Shown piece after piece: positions 41,323 through 50,589 of a stretch of 64,000 nucleotides of DNA (position 1 is the first letter of the stretch; each line of letters opens with the position of its first letter). A program made the position numbers and the translations under genes. This stretch comes from Smithellaceae bacterium (GTDB lineage Bacteria > Desulfobacterota > Syntrophia > Syntrophales > Smithellaceae), in NCBI GenBank assembly GCA_030690945.1, contig JAUYFM010000002.1, positions 1 to 64,000 of the forward strand, given 5' to 3'. The notes beneath the pieces are model-generated. The model did not search any database. It was not told where the DNA came from and saw nothing but the letters and a program-made list of their open reading frames with translations.

Positions 41323-42528
41323 ATGAATTTAAAAAAAGTTTTCTGTATTTCGGTAATTGTACTCATGATGGGGGTTTTTGTCACGGCGGGCAATGGTTAT
41401 TCCGGTGAGCCGGGTTTCGACGATCGTGAAATCCGGATTGCGCAATTCGGTCCGCAGACAGGACCTGCTGCGGCGTGGGGCGCTGTCGCCCGGGGAGGCA
41501 AGTTTCTTTCTGACCTTGTCAATGAGGAAGGCGGAATCCATGGCAGGAAGATCAGGTACTTTATACGGGACGACCAATACAATCCCACACAGGCAATGGC
41601 GGGTGTGAGGGAATTGGTTGACCGACATGGAATATTTGCCTTTACGGGAGGTGTATCCGGTGCCGGCCTTCACGCCGTTAAAGACTACCTTGAGCGAAAT
41701 AAGATACTGTGGGTTGTTCCGGGTACCGCCGCGTTGAACCCTGTTCAAGACCCGCCAAGTCTTTATCGATTTCACGCATACCCCCTGTTTCAAGACGAGG
41801 CAAGCGTCATGACGAAATATGTGGTGGAGGAACTGGGGCACAAGAAGATAGGCTTCCTGTATCAGAATGATGTTTTTGGCAAGACAGGGTTGGTCGGTTG
41901 TAAACAGCGACTCGCTACATATACCGGCATTGATCTGGTCGCGGAACTTCCCGTGGAACCGACGACAGCGGATCTTTCATCGCAGATTCTGCGGCTTCGA
42001 AATGCCGGGGCGGAGACCGTATTTATGTGGGTGAGTCCATCGTTGGCAGTTATGGCGCTCAAAGCGGCCGCCAATGTCGGATTTAAACCGCAGTGGATGA
42101 GTTCTTCCGGCATTTCGGATTACCCCCTCATGAATAAAATTTCGGATGGTCTTTTTGAAGGTGTTATAACAGGAACTTTTGTTCCTCCTCCGGATTCGAA
42201 CGAACCGCTGATGCTGAAATATCGGGAGGCGGCCAAGAGATTGGCTCCCGAAGAGCGGTGGGGAGTCTTCTTTATAGCGGGCATACTATTTGTGGAGCCT
42301 CTTGTGGAAGCCCTGAAACGCGCAGGGAAAGACCTCAGTACGGAGAAGGTGATCAACGAACTAAACAAGTTTAAGAGTTGGAAAGGAATAGGCGCTCCCA
42401 TCACATGGAATAAGGATCGGCGTCAGGGAACTGATTCTGTCCAGATCATGCAATGCGGTCCCGGGGGATCTTACAAGGTTTTGAAGGGCTGGACACCTAA
42501 CGAACTCGCCACATGGAAGAAAAAGTAG
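41323..42528 (+). CDS. Periplasmic substrate-binding protein, branched-chain amino acid ABC type
   Basis: A 401-aa Peripla_BP_6 protein with a signal peptide (KKVFCISVIVLMMGVFVTAGNGYS) and the family start IRIAQFGPQTGPAAAWG, followed by GGIHGRKIRYFIRDDQYNP. AGGAGGG precedes ATG 41323. The rest of an ABC transporter is not adjacent. Catabolic clusters in this group often use such proteins for aromatic or short organic acids; the ligand here is unknown. Confidence 0.9.
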   Translation: MNLKKVFCISVIVLMMGVFVTAGNGYSGEPGFDDREIRIAQFGPQTGPAAAWGAVARGGKFLSDLVNEEGGIHGRKIRYFIRDDQYNPTQAMAGVRELVDRHGIFAFTGGVSGAGLHAVKDYLERNKILWVVPGTAALNPVQDPPSLYRFHAYPLFQDEASVMTKYVVEELGHKKIGFLYQNDVFGKTGLVGCKQRLATYTGIDLVAELPVEPTTADLSSQILRLRNAGAETVFMWVSPSLAVMALKAAANVGFKPQWMSSSGISDYPLMNKISDGLFEGVITGTFVPPPDSNEPLMLKYREAAKRLAPEERWGVFFIAGILFVEPLVEALKRAGKDLSTEKVINELNKFKSWKGIGAPITWNKDRRQGTDSVQIMQCGPGGSYKVLKGWTPNELATWKKK

Positions 42529-42671
42529 GCGCCGTTCTCTGGCGCGCAGAAACTTCTTTGATCCGTTGGGTTAAGAAATACCGAGACTGTAAACTAATCT
42601 GTGTAAACGGATAATTTTAATATTGTTGCCAATTTAGAACAAGCAACGATCAAAACTGAAAGGTAAGTAGT

Positions 42672-44549
42672 ATGTCTAACCACGATCCTGAAAAGAGCGA
42701 AAACGTAAAAATAAGCAGCGAGGTGACGCGGCGAGATTTTATCAAATTTACCGCGGGAACAGCTGTGTGCATTTCTTTGGGAACCTTTAGCGTCGGATGT
42801 GGAAGTAACAACAGTGGCGCCCAGGTCGCAGGATATCCGATTGATTCTACTGTTGTTACAACGCTCGAGGAGACGATCAAACCGGCGACGATATTTCCGG
42901 TAACGATTGATCAGTTTAATCTAAGAAAGATTTCAGAATACGACCCAAAAGGATATGGCGTCTGGAGTGATGGCGGTTCTCTCTCTTCCGAGAAGCGAAA
43001 CGACATCATGTCGGTTACATATACCTATCCATCAGGCACTAACTCACGAAAACTCTTGAGATTCTTCTCCATAACAGATATTCATATCACCGATAAGGAA
43101 TCCCCTTCTCAGTCGATCCATTTACAACAAATTGTAGGTAAGGAAACATCATCATATTCTCCAACCATGTTGTACTCAACCCAGGTCCTCGACGCTGCCG
43201 TTCAGACCGTAAACGCTCTGCACAAACAAAATCCGATCGACTTCGGCATTTCACTGGGGGACGCCTGCAACAGTACCCAGTATAACGAACTCAGGTGGTA
43301 TATCGACGTCCTTGACGGCAAGGTTATAAGCCCCAGTTCCGGCGCCCATGCGGGAGCCGATAGCATCGATTATCAGAAACCGTTCAAGGCGGCAGGACTT
43401 GATGGGGCAATCCCCTGGTATCAGGCCATCGGCAATCACGACCATTTCTGGCTCGGTTCAATACCACCGGATGCTGGAGACATGCGCAGAACCTGCACCA
43501 GTCATGAAGTCCTTGCCCTGCCAAACATTCTGTACAGCCCTCATAACATATACAAAACAGATCCTCCTCACTATTACATGGGCGTTATCGATGGGGCTAC
43601 TTCGAACGGTGATATTATTAAAGCCGGTGAAGTCGGAACCCCCGGCTTCACCAGCCCGCCAACGGTTGTACCCGACCAGAGCCGTCGCTCACTGACCAAA
43701 CCAGAGTGGGTGAACGAATTTTTCAAAACATCCACCGGTCCGGTAGGTCATGGTTTTAATCTAGTTCCCTCCGGTCAGGCAGATGGTTTTGCCTGCTACA
43801 GCTTCGTGCCGAAATCAACAATTCCAATCAAGGTTATTGTACTCGACAATACCCAAAGGGAAGACGATGGCTCTATCAGCATCCATGGCCATGGCTTTCT
43901 TGACCGAGCCCGCTGGACCTGGCTGAAAGCGGAACTTGCCGATGGTGATGCTGCCGGTCAACTGATGATCATCGCCGCGCACGTACCGTTATGCGTCACG
44001 ATTAAGGGTTCCTGCATGGAGTGGTTTGATAATTCTGCTAATCCTTCCAGTATTCAAAATGCAGTAACCCTGCCGGGTCTGCTTGCCGAACTGCACAGCC
44101 ACCCGAATCTCCTGATGTGGATCGCTGGTCATCGCCACGTCAATGCCGTAAAAGCGTTTGTCACAGATGATGCCAGCAAGCCTGAAAGGGGCTTTTGGCA
44201 GGTTGAAACCTCATCGCTGCATGATTTCCCGCAACAGTTGCGCACGTTTGAGATCAACCTCAACAGCGACTATTCCATTTCAATCGTTGCGACCAACGTT
44301 GATCCGGCAGTCAAAGAGGGAACGCCCGCCGCGACAGCGCGCAAGTATGCCGTTGCGGCGATGCAGATCGTCAATTCCCCGGATATATACCAGGCCGATG
44401 CTCCTCTGATAGATCCAGCTACTCAAGCTAAAGTTGGTACAGATACGAGTATCCATTCAATGCCCACCGGTTCGTACAATGCTGAACTTTTCGTGCAATT
44501 GAGTTCTGCCATGAAGGCGAAGATGCAGTTACTGTTCCCCACACTGTAA
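42672..44549 (+). CDS. Tat-exported calcineurin-like metallophosphoesterase
   Basis: A 625-aa protein with a twin-arginine signal (TRRDFIKFTAGTAVC) and a Cys near the end of the hydrophobic part (SVGCGSN), so it may also be a lipoprotein. Metal-binding blocks are FSITDIHITD, SLGDACNST, AIGNHDHFW, AAHVPLC and IAGHRHVNAV. It resembles the TIGR03768-type phosphoesterases, but this was not checked. Folded export via Tat fits a metal enzyme loaded in the cytoplasm. A strong terminator follows. Confidence 0.88.
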   Translation: MSNHDPEKSENVKISSEVTRRDFIKFTAGTAVCISLGTFSVGCGSNNSGAQVAGYPIDSTVVTTLEETIKPATIFPVTIDQFNLRKISEYDPKGYGVWSDGGSLSSEKRNDIMSVTYTYPSGTNSRKLLRFFSITDIHITDKESPSQSIHLQQIVGKETSSYSPTMLYSTQVLDAAVQTVNALHKQNPIDFGISLGDACNSTQYNELRWYIDVLDGKVISPSSGAHAGADSIDYQKPFKAAGLDGAIPWYQAIGNHDHFWLGSIPPDAGDMRRTCTSHEVLALPNILYSPHNIYKTDPPHYYMGVIDGATSNGDIIKAGEVGTPGFTSPPTVVPDQSRRSLTKPEWVNEFFKTSTGPVGHGFNLVPSGQADGFACYSFVPKSTIPIKVIVLDNTQREDDGSISIHGHGFLDRARWTWLKAELADGDAAGQLMIIAAHVPLCVTIKGSCMEWFDNSANPSSIQNAVTLPGLLAELHSHPNLLMWIAGHRHVNAVKAFVTDDASKPERGFWQVETSSLHDFPQQLRTFEINLNSDYSISIVATNVDPAVKEGTPAATARKYAVAAMQIVNSPDIYQADAPLIDPATQAKVGTDTSIHSMPTGSYNAELFVQLSSAMKAKMQLLFPTL

Positions 44550-44565
44550 GTTGACAAGGCGTGTG

Positions 44566-44609
44566 AAAAAAGGCTCAACAAGCAGGCCAATGCTTGTTGA
44601 GCCTTTTTT
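44566..44609. terminator. Strong bidirectional terminator
   Basis: AAAAAAGGCTCAACAAGCA and TGCTTGTTGAGCCTTTTTT form a perfect 19-bp stem with loop GGCCAA and A/T tracts on both sides. It separates the convergent phosphoesterase gene and the gene at 44646. Confidence 0.93.
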
Positions 44610-44645
44610 CGGGCCGGGCCGGCAAAATGAGAGGTCGCCGCTCTT

Positions 44646-45089
44646 TTAATCTTTGGTGGTATAAAGGGTGTCGCAGATCGGATCTCCAGCGGCCCTGGTT
44701 TTAATAATCTCCAGGGTGGTCTTGCCGTCCGTTGCTGCAAAAAAATATTCGCGATCAATCGCCATGACCGCTTCGCAGAGCTGCCTCGATGTGTTTTCCA
44801 GTCCGAAAGGGCATGTTGTCCCCTGAATATGGAACTTTTCATCGGATGTGGAGACCACATTGATCGTTGTCGGGTCGAAGTTTTTCGTAAAAGCCGCGGC
44901 AACAGTCGATAGATGACAATCGGATAGCTTGCCCCTGACTTTAAGACCCAGAGCGCGTCCCTGACGGCCGAGAATGTTGTCGATTGCAGGCAAAATTTCA
45001 TCGCCGCATTTCTCGTGGAAGGCCTTGATTAAAAGCCCCTGTGCCTCTGTTGCATTTTTCGGTAACGGATCAGTGGTTTTTTCGGACAT
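44646..45089 (-). CDS. Small cytoplasmic protein with conserved cysteines (ATC-hydrolase/V4R-like)
   Basis: A 147-aa protein: a helical first half, then TTCPFGLENTSRQLCEAVMA and a C-terminal AAGDPICDTLY. The Cys-Pro, Leu-Cys and GDxxC spacing recalls the L-2-amino-thiazoline-4-carboxylate-hydrolase-like and V4R-like ligand-binding families. This is a tentative resemblance only. No signal peptide is present. Confidence 0.6.
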   Translation of the reverse strand: MSEKTTDPLPKNATEAQGLLIKAFHEKCGDEILPAIDNILGRQGRALGLKVRGKLSDCHLSTVAAAFTKNFDPTTINVVSTSDEKFHIQGTTCPFGLENTSRQLCEAVMAIDREYFFAATDGKTTLEIIKTRAAGDPICDTLYTTKD

Positions 45090-45467
45090 GCTTTATACCG
45101 CCAGTTCAGCTATTTTCTTCTTCGCTTCCTCACTTATATGGATCAGGCATTGCTTTTTGGTGCTTGAGTATATGAAGAACGGTCATGTCTGTCAATTGAA
45201 TTATGACCACAAAATAGGGGGGGTGCGGTATTGGTGATGATGAAAAGCGTTGTACAATTTTGTCAATATCGGGTAGTTATGCACGGACAAGCTCGTAACA
45301 AAAATAATCTTGACTCATCTGGTCGCCTGTGTTTAATTTTCTTGGCTTTTTTGCGTAAGTTATTTAGGGTAATTAGCCCATGACTTTTCTTAACTCGCGG
45401 GGAGAGCATAGAGACCAGACAGTCCTGATGCACTAATCTGGAAAGCAACTGAGACAGGAGCCATAAA
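45090..45467. other. Intergenic region with a possible gene tail
   Basis: About 378 bases. Just upstream of the 44646 gene, the minus strand reads KKQCLIHISEEAKKKIAELA then V and a stop, without a usable start; it may be a remnant. The rest is AT-rich, and no further feature is evident. Confidence 0.4.
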
Positions 45468-46472
45468 ATGACAATTAAGGAAGAATCGTCATTTCTTCAG
45501 GGAGTAGAAAGTCGTCTCGATAGTCTTTTTCCTGAAGACACGAAACCGATTAGAGAAAAAAATATCGATGCCTCCCCAATGACTGTGGAAGAAGTTGCCG
45601 CTGACTTAAAGCGCCAGAATATAATGGAAATTAAAGACTTCCAAGAAGCAAACGGCGAAGCTGAAGTTTCTTCGGGCGAACGCCAGATGCAAGATAGATC
45701 ATCTTTTGTCTCCGAAATCGAAAAACGTTTTTCGGCGATATTCGGCGATGACAACAAAAACGTCAGTGCTGTTACAGAGACTGAAAAAACGGATAATATC
45801 AAAATTGCTGCCCAGGCCGATGAGGAAGAAAACAAGGATTCTGACAAATCCTTAGGGGATCTCTCCTTGCCCGCGTCGTCCGCACTTCATGCACCTTTGA
45901 AAAACATGAAAAGCATTGTTCTTTCGGTTAAATGGGAGATCAACGATCAGATTCTGGAACAATTGGAAAATGAGGTCAATAAATTAGACCTGTTATATAC
46001 GGGCGATCGCATTATCCAGGGATTTTTAAGAATTCTGCGCTTTGTGGGAAGGTATGTCCGAGTCAGGGGTGTCAGTTCCAACCAGGATGCCGTCAACTTG
46101 CTTCTGTCTGTTTACGACCATCTGGAGAAGGTTATGATTTCGGAAGGGATGACCGAGGCTAAAAAACACCTATTTTTAACCGACAGTATCAAGCAATATA
46201 GATCATGGGTGGAAAACACTGATCTCAATGACCAGATAGAGACTCAAGCCCCGGAGGCTGATGTTCAAGATATTCTTATTCCCATACAGCCAATCCCCAT
46301 TGACGAAATGCCGCCTTTACGTGACGAGAATGTGGAGAGAGCGATTGCGGTCATGAAAGATCTGCCGCCTCATGAAGCGTTTGCCTACGCGCTCGATGAG
46401 ATGAAGAAGACGTTCCAGGTCGAGCTTGATGCCCTGAAGAAAGAGATTTGCATCCTTAAAAATGCCAAATAA
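45468..46472 (+). CDS. Conserved hypothetical protein with duplicated N-terminal motif
   Basis: A 334-aa acidic, probably cytoplasmic protein. A 19-residue motif occurs twice: SSFLQGVESRLDSLFPED (7-24) and SSFVSEIEKRFSAIFGDD (78-95). Low-complexity linkers separate them from a helical domain (about 150-245, VKWEINDQILEQLENEVNKL onward) and a C-terminal helix. CAGGAG precedes ATG 45468. Function is unknown. The gene 146 bases downstream encodes a one-span membrane protein, so the two may work together. Confidence 0.75.
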   Translation: MTIKEESSFLQGVESRLDSLFPEDTKPIREKNIDASPMTVEEVAADLKRQNIMEIKDFQEANGEAEVSSGERQMQDRSSFVSEIEKRFSAIFGDDNKNVSAVTETEKTDNIKIAAQADEEENKDSDKSLGDLSLPASSALHAPLKNMKSIVLSVKWEINDQILEQLENEVNKLDLLYTGDRIIQGFLRILRFVGRYVRVRGVSSNQDAVNLLLSVYDHLEKVMISEGMTEAKKHLFLTDSIKQYRSWVENTDLNDQIETQAPEADVQDILIPIQPIPIDEMPPLRDENVERAIAVMKDLPPHEAFAYALDEMKKTFQVELDALKKEICILKNAK

Positions 46473-46618
46473 GTAAACGTCAGCATGAACCTTTTGAATG
46501 ACTGATACTGAGCAAATTGTTGATTTGTATCGATAAAGCGAAGTCCATATTTTTTTGAGTTAAAAGGTAAAGGCGGGTGCCTATTAACCCGGGTCGAACT
46601 GCAAAGAAGGACGCTTGA

Positions 46619-47377
46619 ATGGAAAACAAAAGAGAATTGTTTGATTTAAAAGCAGAGAAGCGGGAGTTGGATGCTTTTTTGTCCACAGTTGCAGAAACAG
46701 CGGCGTCTCTTCCCGTAAAAGGCGTCGTCCAATCGAAAGAAACTCCTTCTTCTTTAGCGCAAGACAAATCAACGAAACCTGCGCCGGGAAAGAAAGCGGA
46801 TAAGGTTGGTGTATATGATTGCGAGCCTGAAAAGAAAAGCGCTGGAACAGGCAAGTGGATATGGATTTTAATCATCCTGTTGGTTGCTTTACTTATCGGA
46901 TATTTCTGGCTTTACCCTGAGAGAGGTGGCAAAACGATGGAGATGATCCAGTCGTATATACACGTCTCTAAGACCGATCAGGGGGCCACATCCTCATCCG
47001 TGGAAGGGATAAATCTGATTAATGTCCGGCAAAAATTGATTTACAATGTAAAGTTGCAAAGAAGCATCAGAGTGCTTGAAGGCATCGCTGAAAATTCAAC
47101 GCCTCGTCCTGTTTCAAAAATAAAAATTGCGGCGATTCTTTATAACGCTGAAGGGTCCTTGCTGGCGTCAACGGAATCTTTCGGCGGTAATATCATTATT
47201 GATGAGAAACTGGAAAGTCTGGATGCGAACGGGATTCTTTCGGCGCTTAAAGACGTGAAAACGATGGAAGACAGAATTCAGCCCAAAGGACAAATGCCTT
47301 TCATGATTGTCTTCACCAGCGAACCGACGGGGGTTCATAAGTTATCGGTATTCCCGGCTGATTTTAAGAAACATTAG
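46619..47377 (+). CDS. Single-span membrane protein with C-terminal DUF3426-like domain
   Basis: 252 aa: a cytoplasmic, charged N-terminal region, one membrane helix at about 79-98 (KWIWILIILLVALLIGYFWL), then a beta-rich domain with VLEGIAENSTPRPVSKIKI and AILYNAEGSLLAS, typical of DUF3426. These proteins are usually inner-membrane anchored with the domain outside. Unlike many DUF3426 proteins, it lacks an N-terminal zinc ribbon. Confidence 0.75.
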   Translation: MENKRELFDLKAEKRELDAFLSTVAETAASLPVKGVVQSKETPSSLAQDKSTKPAPGKKADKVGVYDCEPEKKSAGTGKWIWILIILLVALLIGYFWLYPERGGKTMEMIQSYIHVSKTDQGATSSSVEGINLINVRQKLIYNVKLQRSIRVLEGIAENSTPRPVSKIKIAAILYNAEGSLLASTESFGGNIIIDEKLESLDANGILSALKDVKTMEDRIQPKGQMPFMIVFTSEPTGVHKLSVFPADFKKH

Positions 47378-47515
47378 GGATGCCATGGCTCTGTCTTAAT
47401 CAGGGACGGGGCACCAGCATTAAGTAAAAACCGTCTTCCGGGATGGTTATTGAGCCATAAGTTCTACCGCTTGTTTCCAGCGCCGGCAGGCGAAGAAAAT
47501 AAAAGATATTGCTTG

Positions 47516-47770
47516 CTATTTATCCGTATTGCCTGTAGAAGCCCTCCAGGAATAGCGATAAATTTTGACCTTCCCACCTTTCTTAATCAGAAATTTGCTA
47601 AGGATAATCCCGCTAATCATATATAGAATCCAGATGGGATGCCGTATTTGAGACTTGCCTTTCAGACGCAGGATTTGCGTATGCAAGGGCCTGCCTTTAC
47701 CAGCCTTATAACGGTTTGCATCGGGTTTAAATTTAAATAATAGATGCTGGTAACATACAATGAAGGATAA
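47516..47770 (-). pseudogene. Possible small-gene remnant antisense in the helicase leader
   Basis: The minus strand has an open frame of about 75 codons with a protein-like composition: KFKPDANRYKAGKGRPLHTQ, then a hydrophobic IWILYMISGIILSKFL and a basic tail. It lacks an ATG/GTG/TTG start before running under the helicase gene. Family not recognised. Confidence 0.3.
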
Positions 47771-47773
47771 GAA

Positions 47774-49063
47774 ATGAGTTTTGAGAAGTTTAAGTTAGAT
47801 GAAAAAATTATGGCCGGTGTTATTGCCGCCGGTTACAAGAAGCCGACGCCTATTCAGGTGCAGTCCATCCCTCCCATTATGGAAGGCAAGGATATGATGG
47901 GGTTGGCTCAGACAGGAACCGGGAAAACGGCGGCATTCGTCTTGCCGATTTTACAACGCCTGATGTCAGGCAAGCGGGGCCATATTCGCGCCCTGATTAT
48001 TGCGCCGACGCGGGAATTAAGTGAACAGACCAATGAATCAATTATGCAATTGGGACGAAAAACGGGGCTGAGCAGCGCGTCCATCTATGGCGGTGTCAGT
48101 ATCAACACCCAGATCAATCGATTGCGCTCCCGTGTCGATATCATCTCGGCTTGTCCCGGTCGCCTGCTTGACCATATCGGGCGCGGCACGCTTGATTTGT
48201 CAAGGGTGGAAGTTCTGGTCCTGGATGAAGCAGACCATATGTTTGATATGGGTTTTCTGCCGGATGTCCGCAGAATTGTCAAGCATCTGCCGGCTCATCG
48301 CCAGACCTTGCTTTTCTCCGCAACCATGCCCAGCGAGATTCGCAGCCTGGCCAATGATCTGCTCTCTGATCCTGTCCATATTCAGATTGGAGATACCGCT
48401 CCGGTGATGACGGTTTCTCACAGTTTTTATCCGGTTCAAATGGAGCAGAAAACAGCCTTGCTCAAGGATATTCTCGAGAAGACTCAAACCCAGTCGGTGC
48501 TGGTCTTCACCAGAACAAAATCGCGCGCCAAAAGCCTGGCCGAGCAATTAAACAGAGTCGGGCATAAAGTGACCTCGCTGCATGGTAATCTGACGCAGCA
48601 GAAGCGCAAGCAGTCCCTCGATGGATTTCGGGATGGCCGCTATGAGGTGATGATCGCCACGGATATCGCTGCGCGCGGCATTGATGTGACCCGGATCTCC
48701 CATGTGATTAACTACGATATGCCGGCTACCGCGGATGCTTACACGCATCGCATCGGCAGAACCGGACGTGCCATGAAGACAGGGGATGCGTTTACTTTTA
48801 TTACCGGTCAGGATGGCGAGCTGTTGCGCTCTCTGAAGAAAATGCTGGGAGATAAGTTACAATATCAGAATGTTGAGGGATTAACCGTCAGCCCGTCGGT
48901 CTGTGAATCGATGGGAGCTCGCGCCCCACAGCTTACGCGACCCAACAACAATAACGGCAGGAAACTGTTTTCATCGCGGACACCGTCAACCAGACGGCCC
49001 AGTCAACGGTCGTTTAAAGATGCGGGACGGATGAGTTGGTCTCGCGCCCCACAAGCGGCCTAA
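47774..49063 (+). CDS. DEAD-box ATP-dependent RNA helicase (RhlE-like)
   Basis: A 429-aa helicase with the Q motif (KPTPIQVQSIPP), motif I AQTGTGKT (45-52), PTRELSEQ, DEADHMFDMGF, SATMP, VFTRTKSRA, TDIAARGID and HRIGRTGR. A basic, Arg/Ser-rich tail of about 50 residues probably binds RNA. The role is RNA remodelling in ribosome assembly or mRNA decay. The preceding spacer of about 400 bases may hold a long 5' leader, common for cold-regulated helicases. Confidence 0.95.
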   Translation: MSFEKFKLDEKIMAGVIAAGYKKPTPIQVQSIPPIMEGKDMMGLAQTGTGKTAAFVLPILQRLMSGKRGHIRALIIAPTRELSEQTNESIMQLGRKTGLSSASIYGGVSINTQINRLRSRVDIISACPGRLLDHIGRGTLDLSRVEVLVLDEADHMFDMGFLPDVRRIVKHLPAHRQTLLFSATMPSEIRSLANDLLSDPVHIQIGDTAPVMTVSHSFYPVQMEQKTALLKDILEKTQTQSVLVFTRTKSRAKSLAEQLNRVGHKVTSLHGNLTQQKRKQSLDGFRDGRYEVMIATDIAARGIDVTRISHVINYDMPATADAYTHRIGRTGRAMKTGDAFTFITGQDGELLRSLKKMLGDKLQYQNVEGLTVSPSVCESMGARAPQLTRPNNNNGRKLFSSRTPSTRRPSQRSFKDAGRMSWSRAPQAA

Positions 49064-49083
49064 AAACAAAATCAAACCATACG

Positions 49084-49116
49084 GGAGGCCCAAAGCGTTA
49101 TCGTGCTTTGGCCTCC
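49084..49116. terminator. Convergent terminator hairpin
   Basis: GGAGGCCCAAAGC and GCTTTGGCCTCC pair with one bulged C. It lies between the helicase gene and the acyltransferase gene and covers the latter's stop codon. Confidence 0.75.
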
Positions 49117-50003
49117 TGCATTAATGCTGCAATCTGTGCATCCTTTTCCTTCCATAAATCCTGCACCCACTGCTGAAAAGCGGCCTGGAATTCCTTGTCG
49201 CCCTCATAATCCATATGCAGAAAATGCGGCGGTATTTCCGTTGAAGAAATTCGAACAATGACCCTTCTCACTTTGCCGGACAAAAATCCCCAGAAAGTCG
49301 GGATGCCGTCCGGATAAGCAATTGTAATGTTCAACAGCGAATGGAATTTGTCTCCCAACACGGAGAGGGCCAGCGCAATGCCGCCGGCTTTCGGCTTCAG
49401 CAGGTACTGATAAGGTGATTTCTGCCGGGCGGATTTGGCTGCAGTGAATCGTGTCCCTTCCAGAAAGTTCATTACACTGGTTGGAATGTGCGTAAACTTC
49501 TCACACGCCTTCCGTGTGGTTTCAAAATCTTTGCCTTTTTGCCCGGGATGTTTTTTTAGATATTCAACACTGTGGCGGCGCAGAAAGGGAAAGTCCAGCG
49601 CCCACCAGGCCAGTCCCATAAACGGCACCCAGATCAATTCGCGTTTAAGGAAAAATTTCATGAACGGAGCGCGTCGGTTCAACAGCTTTTGCAGAATAAA
49701 AATATCCGCCCAGGATTGATGATTGCTGACCACCAGATACCAGCCCCGGTAATGTAAGTTTTCCAACCCCTGCACATCCCAAGTTGTTTTTTGGGTAAAT
49801 TTCATCCACAAACCGTTTCCGGCAATCCAGTTTTCCGCTATCCACAGCAGGATTTTATCGAACAGACGGGTAATCGGACGAAGAGGCAGCAGGAATTTCA
49901 GAAAGGAAAAAACAAACAAAATCGATACCCAGAACACGACATTCAAAGCCAGCAAGAATATAGCGATACAGCCCACCAACCGGTCGGGCAGGAAATTCAA
50001 CAT
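49098..50003 (-). CDS. Lysophospholipid acyltransferase (PlsC/YihG-like)
   Basis: A 301-aa membrane-bound acyltransferase with an N-terminal hydrophobic segment (IAIFLLALNVVFWVSILFVFSFLKFLL). Catalytic NHQSWAD (the HX4D motif) is followed by FLKRELIWVPFMG and FLEGTRFT. The layout is like E. coli YihG, which acylates lysophosphatidate. It acts at the inner membrane in phospholipid synthesis or remodelling. Confidence 0.88.
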   Translation of the reverse strand: MLNFLPDRLVGCIAIFLLALNVVFWVSILFVFSFLKFLLPLRPITRLFDKILLWIAENWIAGNGLWMKFTQKTTWDVQGLENLHYRGWYLVVSNHQSWADIFILQKLLNRRAPFMKFFLKRELIWVPFMGLAWWALDFPFLRRHSVEYLKKHPGQKGKDFETTRKACEKFTHIPTSVMNFLEGTRFTAAKSARQKSPYQYLLKPKAGGIALALSVLGDKFHSLLNITIAYPDGIPTFWGFLSGKVRRVIVRISSTEIPPHFLHMDYEGDKEFQAAFQQWVQDLWKEKDAQIAALMQEAKAR

Positions 50004-50126
50004 TTTTTAACTCCCTCCATATGCGATGTATAAATCTTAACACGGGTTGACGGATTGGTCAAAGCATTACTATGCATCACTCTTTCCATAGCAATATCTT
50101 TCTTCCTGTTGTATAAACTTGTCCAT

Positions 50127-50423
50127 ATGAAGCAAAAAGATGAACAAAAGCATGAAGAATGGCTGGTGTATATCCTGTGCTGCTCGGACGGCAGCTTTTA
50201 TACTGGTGTGACCAATCATCTCGAAAAGCGACTTACGTGTCATAACCGGGGAACGGCCTCCAAGTATACCCGGCCCAGAAGGCCGGTGACCTTACTGGCG
50301 ACAAGCGTCGAAATGAATAAAAGTGAAGCATTACGTCTGGAAATGAAAGTCAAAAAGGCGCCAAAAGCAAAAAAAATTGCCTGCTTGAAAAGCAGCCGTC
50401 CGGAAAGCAATATTTTAACATAA
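50127..50423 (+). CDS. GIY-YIG nuclease-domain protein (UPF0213-like)
   Basis: A small protein of about 98 aa from ATG 50127; a TTG 24 codons upstream would add a hydrophobic stretch. The GIY-YIG core is WLVYILCCSDGSFYTGVTN, with Arg in LEKRLTCHN and a Glu in ALRLEMKVKK. This is the YhbQ/UPF0213 family, small nucleases of unclear cellular role in DNA repair or recombination. No strong ribosome binding site precedes either start. Confidence 0.85.
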   Translation: MKQKDEQKHEEWLVYILCCSDGSFYTGVTNHLEKRLTCHNRGTASKYTRPRRPVTLLATSVEMNKSEALRLEMKVKKAPKAKKIACLKSSRPESNILT

Positions 50424-50589
50424 GAGTCTTTTCATGCGGTTTACGGCCATCTGAAAAATATTGACACGATAGTGCATTCTGCTAAGTTATCGGCAGTTGT
50501 TCGGCAGCGCTACTGTTACCGTTGAAAAGCTGCAAAATTATAAAATAAAAAATAAGCACTTTGATCATAAATGAAAAGGAGAAGGCGAT

